A stretch of DNA of 64,000 nucleotides from Sphaerisporangium album (GTDB taxonomy: Bacteria > Actinomycetota > Actinomycetes > Streptosporangiales > Streptosporangiaceae): positions 279,753 to 343,752 of the forward strand of contig NZ_QOIL01000002.1 of the NCBI RefSeq assembly GCF_003323745.1. The letters run 5' to 3'. Below are positions 28,201 to 33,926 of this stretch, one piece after another. Position 1 is the first letter of the stretch. Each line of letters starts with the position of its first letter. Position numbers and translations under genes: made by a program. A model generated the notes under the pieces. It was not told where the DNA came from, searched no databases, and was given only the letters and a program-made list of their open reading frames with translations.

Positions 28201-31182
28201 GGCGTCCGCCATCGACCTGGTGAGGTCGCGCGTGCGGGCCAGCTCGGGGGAGGCGGGCGCCGTCGTCAGCCACGGCAGGGACGGCGGCACGTGCCCGCGC
28301 CGCTCGATGTCACGCGCGGTGGCCTCGGCCTCGTGCCGGTAGTAGCGCCGTCCCTCGGGGGTCTGCGCGGCATTCCATTTGCGGATGAGATGGGTGATCT
28401 CATTCCTGCGCGAGGTCACACACTCGTCCCGGCCCTCGACACGACGCCCGCCCGGGGTGGTCCGGTGGCCACCCGTGGCCGGCAGGGGTGCGCCCGTGGC
28501 GGGGAGGTGTCCTCGGATGATGCCCTGCGCGCTGCGGGCGTCGATGGCCGCGCGCCGGCGTAGCGCGTCGCCGGTCTCGTGCAGGAGCACGCGGGCGAGC
28601 TGGTCGGGGTGGACGCCGGGGGCGATGCGCACCCTCATCGGGTCGTCCGCGTTCCCGCTCCTGACCTTCGTACGGGCGACCCGGCGCGGGCCGCTCAGCG
28701 CGCCGAGCGGGCGCGGCACCCGGCCCACCTCGACGGCGAAGTGGTACACGTGGCGGTCCGCCGTCTCCACCCAGTACCCGGAGCCGTCCGGCAGCGCGCC
28801 CAGCCGCCGTACGGCCGTGCCGTGCGCGAAGTCGGTGGCCCGCAGGTCGGCGATGGCGGCGGGCACCTCGCGCACGTCCAGCTTCGGCATCCCCGCCGGA
28901 CGCCCGTCAGGCCGGAACTCGGAGTCGGCGAGTTCCTCTGCCGTCACCGTCCCGGCCCGCGCGTGCCGCCGCCCGACGTTCGGCCGCCGCCCCCGCGGCT
29001 GAGGCGGGCCGTCGCCCCGGAGACCGGGCCGGTCCGAAGCGCGCCCCTTGCCGGGATCGCCGGACGCGGCCGGGGTGGTGCCGGCGGGAGGGCGGGTGGT
29101 CGCGGCGGGCGCCGGGTCGCCGTTGAGCGCCGCCATGATGGAGCCCGGCACCGGCTGCTGGTGGAGGGCACCGGGCGCTTGGAGGTTCTGCGGCGCCTGT
29201 GAGGTGGCCGGAGCCGTGGTCTGTGGGGATGTTTGCTGTGGCGCGGTGGTCGTCGTCGGCGAGACCGTCGCGGGCGGCGGTGTGGACGGCTGGGGGGAGG
29301 GCGCGGGGTGCTGCGGTGCGGGGGTGACCGGGCCGGAGGTGCCGTCCGTAGGTAATCCCGAGTACGCCTGGGCCTGCGCGGAAGGTGTCTGGGCGTAGGC
29401 CGGGCGGGCGGGCTGGTTGTTCGCGGACGGCGCGCCGGTGTCCTGCCCGGCGGCGTCTTGGCCGCCCACGACGTGCGACGGATTGGCCGAGGGCGCACCG
29501 GCCTGGGGTGTGCTCGGTGGTACGGCCTGCGGCGCCGACTGGGCTGTACGAGCATCGGTGCCGTGCTGTGAGCTGGTGTCGCCCGTGCCGTGGGGCGCCC
29601 CCGTCTGGACGGCCGTGCCGTGCTGCGCGGCGGGGCCGCCGGCGTCATGGGGCATCGCCGTCTGGGTGTTCGTGCCGTACTGGGAGGTGGTGCCTCCCGC
29701 GCCGTGAGGCGTCACCGTCTGCGGGTTCGGGCTGTTCTGGGGGACGGTGGGCCCGGTGCTCGGTGGTGTCGCCGTTTGGGGGGCTTCGCCATTCTGCGTG
29801 GTGTGGGGGATGCCTGGCTGGGTGGACGTGCCCTGCGGCGGGGTCGCGGCCGGGGGGTCTTGGACGGCGGCGGTGTGAGTGACGGGGGGCTTCGGGTCGC
29901 CGGGGCGGGGGGTCGTGTCTCCGGCGGGGTCGTCCGGGCTGGTGCCGGGTGGCGTCGTGTTGGCGAGGTGGGACAGGTCCGCCAGGGTGCTCGCGACGGT
30001 GGCGTCGTGGAGGGCCGCGCCGGGGTTGAGGACGGCGGCGGGGACCGCGGGGTTGAACGGGCTGATCGTGTTGGTCCGGCCCGCGCCGCCCATCGCCGCG
30101 CCGAGCAGCGACTCGCCGTCGGGCAGCGCGAACTGCCCGTACACCAGGCCGTTGGCGAGGATGCTGCCTCCGGGCGAGGCGGCCATGTTGTTCAGCCCGG
30201 TCTGCACCGCCCGCCCGGGGAAGCGGGCGAAGGCGGCGGCCACCCCCGGGGCGTCCCCGCCCGCGTGGTTCAGCGTGCGCAGCAGCGGGATCCGGTCGCT
30301 GTACCGGTTCAGCGGCCCTGCCATCTTGGTCCCGATGACCGCGCCGCCGCCCGCGCCGACGGCCGAGGCCGAGGTCCTGCGCCAGTCCCAGCTGGTCCGC
30401 GACCCCCGGTCCATCTGCTCCTTCTGGGTGTAGGCGTCGATGAAGACCTCTTCGCCGATCTCCTCGAAGAGCTCCCGTCCCAGGTGGCTGCCGAGGATCG
30501 TGCGGACGAGGCCCGCCTGCCCGGCCCTGGCGGCGGTGGCGCTCGCCAGCCGGGTGGTCACCGCCGTGCCGAAGTCCCGCCCGGCGACCGCGGCGAGCCG
30601 TTGCAGGATGCGCCCGATGGCCGCGCGGGCGGACGCGGCGATGGGCCCGACGGCGGACGTGGTGGCGCCCGCGGTGAAGAACGCGCTGACCAGCGCGATG
30701 AACGCCGCCGTGACGGCGACCCAGAACGCCACGTTGATGGAGATCTTGGAGTACTGGGTCTCGCGGGCGAAGTTGTCCGCCTGCATGGCCTTGGTGAGGT
30801 TCTTGATCCCCAGCCCGGGAACCCCGGTCTCGGACGTGAAGAGCCGCTCGGCCTGGTCCAGGTAGAGCGGGGTCGCGGGCACGTCCCACCCGGCCAGCAC
30901 CGTCCGCGCCGCGTTGACGCCCGGCGTGGCCGCCCCGTACAGCCCGGCCCCGAGCGCCTGGTGCTCCTTGGCCAGCTCCCACAGCAGGGTCTCGCTCGCC
31001 TCGGGCCAGCTCTGGCCGGAGACGATCAGCGAGATCAGCAAATCGACCCATCCGGGCAGGCTCTCGCCCCAGGCGGGGGTGACGTCGCTGGTGGCGGTCC
31101 CGCCGCCGATGATCCCGCTCTGGCCTGGCGGGGTGTTGGGGTTGACGTTGACCGTGGGGTCGACGTTCGTGCCGCTGGCCAC
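22234..31182 (-). CDS. Giant (2982-residue) T7SS-associated exported protein with CpnT-like N terminus
   Basis: One uninterrupted frame. Residues ~30-145 resemble the WXG100-like N-terminal domain of CpnT-type proteins (LPGWVDLLISLIVSGQSWPE, ALGAGLYGAATPGVNAA). A hydrophobic helix spans ~147-185, a Pro/Thr/Gln-rich linker ~390-720, a globular part ~760-900 and an Ala/Glu-rich coiled coil ~985-1120. About six copies of a helix-plus-beta module cover ~1165-2685. A low-complexity Thr/Asn segment and a final domain of ~140 residues close the chain. I recognise no nuclease, ADP-ribosyltransferase or deaminase motif. GTG start at 31182 with a G-run upstream. YbaB-like and WXG100-like genes precede it on the same strand; three tandem paralogues follow. 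Polymorphic toxin or surface/pore protein are both possible. Confidence 0.85.
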   Translation of the reverse strand: MASGTNVDPTVNVNPNTPPGQSGIIGGGTATSDVTPAWGESLPGWVDLLISLIVSGQSWPEASETLLWELAKEHQALGAGLYGAATPGVNAARTVLAGWDVPATPLYLDQAERLFTSETGVPGLGIKNLTKAMQADNFARETQYSKISINVAFWVAVTAAFIALVSAFFTAGATTSAVGPIAASARAAIGRILQRLAAVAGRDFGTAVTTRLASATAARAGQAGLVRTILGSHLGRELFEEIGEEVFIDAYTQKEQMDRGSRTSWDWRRTSASAVGAGGGAVIGTKMAGPLNRYSDRIPLLRTLNHAGGDAPGVAAAFARFPGRAVQTGLNNMAASPGGSILANGLVYGQFALPDGESLLGAAMGGAGRTNTISPFNPAVPAAVLNPGAALHDATVASTLADLSHLANTTPPGTSPDDPAGDTTPRPGDPKPPVTHTAAVQDPPAATPPQGTSTQPGIPHTTQNGEAPQTATPPSTGPTVPQNSPNPQTVTPHGAGGTTSQYGTNTQTAMPHDAGGPAAQHGTAVQTGAPHGTGDTSSQHGTDARTAQSAPQAVPPSTPQAGAPSANPSHVVGGQDAAGQDTGAPSANNQPARPAYAQTPSAQAQAYSGLPTDGTSGPVTPAPQHPAPSPQPSTPPPATVSPTTTTAPQQTSPQTTAPATSQAPQNLQAPGALHQQPVPGSIMAALNGDPAPAATTRPPAGTTPAASGDPGKGRASDRPGLRGDGPPQPRGRRPNVGRRHARAGTVTAEELADSEFRPDGRPAGMPKLDVREVPAAIADLRATDFAHGTAVRRLGALPDGSGYWVETADRHVYHFAVEVGRVPRPLGALSGPRRVARTKVRSGNADDPMRVRIAPGVHPDQLARVLLHETGDALRRRAAIDARSAQGIIRGHLPATGAPLPATGGHRTTPGGRRVEGRDECVTSRRNEITHLIRKWNAAQTPEGRRYYRHEAEATARDIERRGHVPPSLPWLTTAPASPELARTRDLTRSMADAADALTVRSAAKLEAAIKAAEAAGKAGEAAEKAGKAEDLAAPERRRRALADADVAADDESKNLRVAEAYQNAADAARQARLAHEVLSLAMEEMEAAQDPREIARLRQEVERYSDLATTAREAYDAALEAALPSVTALAAGHPFGTLPHLAALTRTLNDMLRRAGIDHTFTASALESHLFAEFAQVASEEGHTVRVGRDHPGEVRLKLHLSELLEIFDPGARPGEFIRGRLPQGGASFAHKAGHRFGQTYEPNYMRLIKMAVAMLPDNATGTAIKLATAHAVAGVAHKLGRDESTSASSYQRALGGGVDDNRGDSSVFEAVAEWEAEVRTADGRTRLTERVTGAADDQARLRLALSHSYAVRGPEDVVRLPSSIAPRTEFPRHVVLTTDGLNDLVERTAGALGGRAPVGSVARDEVRQVLTQVFPARLGEATGPDGLPWRVVTDGVKPVAEVQVVARLRTRTGANGAPEPAVTPFGVASGTHFQELLRIEANGVSVTQSSGRSHGTTATVGAKALPTEDLPGLDDGLTPKITHSYGRSRSYGESASATTATYNVSVQRAKYGEAYVAEFEVEVRVRPVTLGRAGAPVAVPGEMTALLRTPVWHAYRSGWPVDARAVVRAASGAPELNADGSHVLRDQVVPGAPPERLAMPPVWAGEGPGRLRGAGPALVQDLRGVPELRRALEERLREMGEDHLPPLNAAGDPVWSLDPVRHAAQELNLKMIKEQLTAERLESGYNTAVQNGVVLPLVRAGLNRSVEYLTLLVKLDQHLGRTEFLGVAPMDAVVNLQIGSDTAGTTSGETASRARDVVRVSVEADVHGQGDMVTGGGAGVNTGRDAAAAGKAGNTTNNVKLGEGANAPAAEDVPHTGQVFMIRPDGRLDPFVEGVEMWARLEWPVDLLPPADPALGMTYDPSAARPTSLEEVRRGGLLHLDTGPMLRAVLPHLPLSMRPGTDAFLHLAALLSTENLLAHSELLFSEYGVQLPVHPQGPGALHSPVTIRAVVGPSTLVGRPELVSGDILFGMGSYGTASGTTRGFGAGASAGAGTHQESAPKPSATPGVAGSRAVNHSNTKMSIWGVETLAIDLGTDLAHAAPVRFVITFQEAGEQVRVDVDGAILYRQAERRALRLYADGVGGLPLTDVADAMERFLNGDLALDRRTAIPLVRRYLADLHQAQRSGGVPELSKRHGRRELLRALGPLLGDPAVAAHTGSGSRHRLAKALSGARSLAALEPEVSLPGHYLRGQGQSAFEHVTLTMNGRRVELLDEMLRSAESRAPGIMSRDPVLRSSLSAIFAADRWLANAPNLYGRRGLVLSFPVRVGPELTQQLTVRMKWEFTGPPRWTGHTPYKDVITQIYDYEQEEQSASPSATAAVSVGGEASGGPDLGALNGGVGTDRAQEHGVSESDQLTDLSRMATFSGGHTVRMPFRLTVDLEWSDAFGGLVEGAVNHLPGLVPAGHAPTLVFEGEAERLVSTGMVGPAGMVGPAGMAPATPAVPDPRVLTLPTDYVVEVLDTGDLLERVRGALADDVLLGENGMRARDVALEQQLAPMSLMSKFKRLATATGDEAARLTVPGHPGQEVRVRLRARPTQAEVVVSGREDVEFGGAKRHQEMRSRSNGVGRVLPVGWDAGPDFNAAGEGAVNTDYAYGVQASDTISTGDGVRMEETKTFIGDGATVTTRVDWDATIELVTHDDNGRERTTKAVTLTQAAVGTADLSMPQGDASTMLGTTPGTSATPAGRAAASSEPGGLMTPDGGGERRGWRRLWPFGSGGPSPAYTTTLDDLLAAAARLPEFDPADPYPAMAKVVRERAPGERHPLLLNATAPATPNMSAATTSNTPATNSNAPGTSAATTTPNTASTAPGVPAMAAAALMARELGADVFLEVRDAGFPTHRYVASPDGVLRSNDDGDFTAAFNTLPHRLLPLAARHQVDLRRLFAGMPAGADLTTALQSVLRGLGVPDPQPGAQWPTTHDVGRHNPMSGPGVTYQGGTGGP

Positions 31183-31296
31183 GCCCCCCCGTCCCGCTCG
31201 TCGACGCCTACCCGGGCGGGCGCCCGGGTGGTCCGGCGGTGGTGCGTTCCGATCTCCGCGTCCGGGTGCCGGCGGGCCGGGGCGGAGGCGCCGGGG

Positions 31297-31656
31297 TCAG
31301 ATGCTCCGGGTGGAGTCCGCCTGGCTCTGGTCGGTGTGCCGGGTGGTCGTGACGGCCGTGCGGACGTTCGCCCCCAGGGCGTCGATGTCCTTCATGATCC
31401 GGTCCCCGTCCCGGATCATGGCGTCCGTCCCGCCGTCCTTCGTGTACGCCTGAATGAAGGCGGTCCCGGCGGTGTCCCGGCCCCACGGGGCCGCCGCGAG
31501 CAGCCGCTGGAGCCGCTCGGTGCCGGACTTCCAGAGGCCCGTCACGTCGGTCGCCGCGGTGTCCCACTGGGACAGCCCGAGGTGCGCGGTCTGGGCGTGG
31601 ATGTCCACGTGCGGCCCCTGGCCCGCGTACTGGGAGGTACGGACGTTGTCGGTCAT
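31297..31656 (-). CDS. WXG100-like T7SS protein preceding the giant gene
   Basis: 119-residue helical protein. Two helices flank a turn with LWKSGTERLQRLL, and APWGRDTAGTAF gives a WGR in place of a classic WxG. No signal peptide. The ATG at 31656 lies 5 nt after the stop of the YbaB-like gene, so the pair is translationally linked. The giant gene starts 114 nt further on. Likely the export partner or targeting subunit of the giant protein. The longer open frame upstream belongs to the shadow of the YbaB gene. Confidence 0.75.
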   Translation of the reverse strand: MTDNVRTSQYAGQGPHVDIHAQTAHLGLSQWDTAATDVTGLWKSGTERLQRLLAAAPWGRDTAGTAFIQAYTKDGGTDAMIRDGDRIMKDIDALGANVRTAVTTTRHTDQSQADSTRSI

Positions 31657-31661
31657 GGCGG

Positions 31662-32075
31662 TCACTTCTTCCCGAGCATCCGCGCGGCCATGTCGTCCAG
31701 GACGCGCTGGAGGTCTCCGTCGAGGTGCGCCCGCATCTGGTCGGCGGGGATGATCGGGTCGAACACCTCGACCACCCTGGCCCGTGCCTTGTCGGCGGCC
31801 CGGTGGACGGTCTCGGTGATGGCGTCGGCCAGCCGGCGCGAGTCGGGCCGCCGGTACACGCGGGGGTCGATGTCCAGCCGGACGAGGTCGCCGCGGGCGC
31901 CGACCGTCGCCGAGATCAGCCCGTCCTCCGACTTCTCGGTGACCTGGACGGCCCGGGCCTTCTCGTGCAGAGCGGGCGCCTCCTCCTGGAGGCGCAGGAA
32001 AGAGGCGCGTAGTTCGTCGGCGTAGGCGCGCATCTCCGCGCCGACGGCGTCGTCCACGCCTTCCGCGGACTCCAT
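31662..32075 (-). CDS. YbaB/EbfC family, EspL-like T7SS-associated protein
   Basis: 137 residues with helix (EMRAYADELRASFLRLQEEA), beta segment (GLISATVGARGDLVRLDIDP) and C-terminal helices ending AARMLGKK, the YbaB/EbfC layout. The ATG at 32075 has GGAGG five bases upstream. It heads a leftward unit YbaB - WXG100-like - giant protein. This is the third YbaB/EspL-like gene of the locus, each next to a different cargo set. The 186 nt upstream (32076-32261) are AT-rich for this genome and probably carry the promoter. Confidence 0.8.
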   Translation of the reverse strand: MESAEGVDDAVGAEMRAYADELRASFLRLQEEAPALHEKARAVQVTEKSEDGLISATVGARGDLVRLDIDPRVYRRPDSRRLADAITETVHRAADKARARVVEVFDPIIPADQMRAHLDGDLQRVLDDMAARMLGKK

Positions 32076-32261
32076 TCACACCTCCCCGAGCACCTGTCCG
32101 GACCGATAGAGCGCTGAGCGGCGCAGTAATCGCGGTCTAACTTCCGGGAAACAGTCGCTGAGCGGAATTGTGGCATTCACGAACATCATCCGGCAAGCAT
32201 TGTGAACGTCGAATAGCGCAATAGGCGATATGCCAGATATATGGCGATATGGCGGTATTCA

Positions 32262-32780
32262 TCACATGTCGAGCGGGACGACATGCTCGCGCAGGCCGAG
32301 CACCTCGTCCCGCCGCACCCAGCCCCGGTAGACCCCGCGCTCGGCGCGCGGCAGCCCCAGCGCGCGCGCCACCGGCGCCAGGCCCCCGGTGTACTCGACG
32401 AGCAACTCGCCGCAGTGCCCGCCGAGATGCCCGCCGAGATGCCTGTCCAGATGTCCGCCGGCAGGCTCGCTGACAGGCCCGCCGAGATCCCCGTCGGCGG
32501 GCTCGCCGGCGTCCCCGCCGGGCCGCTCGCCGGTGTGCCCGTCACGCGCGTCGTGCACCTGGCAGGGGACCCCGCGCCACGTCCCGACCGTCGTCACGAA
32601 CACGACGGCCTCGCACTCCTCCGCCGGCACCGGCCGCACGTAGCGGCCCGGCGCGACCTCCTCGAAGCCCTCCGCTGGCGTCGCGCGGCGCAGCCGGATC
32701 CACAGCCGCCCGGCCCGGACGTCGGGGCTCGCGTCGTACTCCGCCCCGCGCCACCGCGCCCGGTACGAATGCCACCTCAT
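32262..32780 (-). CDS. Hypothetical protein with Gly/His-rich repeats
   Basis: 172 residues, unrecognised. The N-terminal ~70 residues look globular (MRWHSYRARWRGAEYD, then EEVAPGRYVRPVPAEE), followed by a low-complexity stretch with GGHLDRHLGGHLGGH near residues 110-130, then a short ordered end (GVYRGWVRRDEVLGLREHVV). The ATG at 32780 overlaps the stop of the SseB-like gene (ATGA), so the two are coupled. The His-rich tract is encoded by near-repeats of a 12-bp unit around 32414-32462. A metal-binding role for the repeats is a guess. Confidence 0.6.
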   Translation of the reverse strand: MRWHSYRARWRGAEYDASPDVRAGRLWIRLRRATPAEGFEEVAPGRYVRPVPAEECEAVVFVTTVGTWRGVPCQVHDARDGHTGERPGGDAGEPADGDLGGPVSEPAGGHLDRHLGGHLGGHCGELLVEYTGGLAPVARALGLPRAERGVYRGWVRRDEVLGLREHVVPLDM

Positions 32781-33826
32781 CGCGGCCCGTACGGATGCTC
32801 GCCGAAACCGCGCCCGACCGGGTGCTCGCCGGACCGGTGTCCTGCCGGGTCCATGCCAGGGCCGTGTCCTGCCGGGTCCATGCCAGGGCCATGTCCTGCC
32901 GGATCCGGGCCAGGGCCGTGTCCTGCCAGGTCCGCGGCCCGGACCAGCATCCACCGCTCAAGGTCGCCGTCGAACAGCGCGCGGCGGTGCTCGACGCCCG
33001 CGGCGGTCAGCTCCCAGATCTCGGCCCCGTGCGGCAGCCCCACCCCGTCGATCTTGTACTCGCGGACCACCTGGTCGACGTTCGGTGCCAGACCCATCCC
33101 GGCGAAGGGCGGTTCCTCGATCACCCACCCCGCCACGGCCGCCCGCGTCTCCTCGTCCGTGCCCCCGTACGGGGTGCGGTACAGGGCCGTCCCGACCGCG
33201 TGCCACCGCAGGATGTGGACCGACCCCGCGTCGGTGACCACGCCCTCGTCCCCCGAGCGGCCCACCGCGTCGGCGAGGACGACCGGGGTGGCGATGTGCG
33301 CGACGTCGAGCGCGTGGTGGCAGTACCCGGAGACCCGCGTACGCCCCTCGGCCAGGTACGCGTACAGGTCGGCGGGAGTCAGCAGCTTCTGCACCACCGG
33401 CGGCCCCGCCCCCGGTTCGGCGGCGCGGTCGTCGGCCAGGGAGGGCACCGCCAGCCGCGCGACCGTGCCCGGCTCCAGGAAGAAGTTCACCGGAAGGCCC
33501 GGGTTGACGGCCAGCCCCCAGCGCGGGTCGGGCCAGCCGGCGGCCATCTCGGCCAGCGAGACGATCCTGTGGTGCCCGGCGAGCCCGCCGACGCGGGCGC
33601 GCATCGCCTCGGCGGAGGTGTAGGCGACGATCCAGGTGCGCTCGGTGTCGGACGCGGTCGGCCACGCGACCGGCGCGCGGCCCGCCGCGGCGTCCGGCCC
33701 GATCGGCAGCGCGAGGTCGGCGCGGCGCAGCAGGCCCAGGCAGCGGGCCAGGTCGCCCTCCGCGAAAGCCGCGGCCAGCTCCTCCTCGAATGGCCCCGCC
33801 GGCTCCCAGTCCCGCACGCCGACCAC
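32777..33826 (-). CDS. SseB N-terminal domain protein with His/Pro repeat tail
   Basis: 349 residues. The first part (FEEELAAAFAEGDLARCLGLL and the later VNPGLPVNFFLEPGTVARL) matches the SseB-type domain found in many actinomycete proteins beside T7SS genes. A second ordered region spans ~150-300. The tail (about 300-349) consists of 9-residue repeats, GHGPGMDPA. No signal peptide. GTG start at 33826 without a good ribosome binding site. Its stop overlaps the start of the gene at 32780. Function unknown; association with T7SS is from context. Confidence 0.7.
   Translation of the reverse strand: MVGVRDWEPAGPFEEELAAAFAEGDLARCLGLLRRADLALPIGPDAAAGRAPVAWPTASDTERTWIVAYTSAEAMRARVGGLAGHHRIVSLAEMAAGWPDPRWGLAVNPGLPVNFFLEPGTVARLAVPSLADDRAAEPGAGPPVVQKLLTPADLYAYLAEGRTRVSGYCHHALDVAHIATPVVLADAVGRSGDEGVVTDAGSVHILRWHAVGTALYRTPYGGTDEETRAAVAGWVIEEPPFAGMGLAPNVDQVVREYKIDGVGLPHGAEIWELTAAGVEHRRALFDGDLERWMLVRAADLAGHGPGPDPAGHGPGMDPAGHGPGMDPAGHRSGEHPVGRGFGEHPYGPR
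32837..32935 (-). repeat. 27-bp tandem repeats encoding GHGPGMDPA
   Basis: Three full 27-bp units (32837-32863, 32864-32890, 32891-32917) and one partial (32918-32935), nearly identical at DNA level. This points to recent expansion by slippage or recombination. In frame with the SseB-like gene, giving a 9-residue His/Pro/Asp period. Confidence 0.85.
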
Positions 33827-33926
33827 TCTAAGGCGCGTCCACTTCCGTGGGCGGGAAACGCTCGTCGCTCGTCGTCATCCGGCTTCCTTCGCTTCGGAAG
33901 TCGGCTTCACGACCCCCGTGGGACGT

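Noticed and set aside
32837-32935. Possible CRISPR or mobile-element repeats
   Set aside because: 27-bp units are directly adjacent without spacers and lie in a coding frame.
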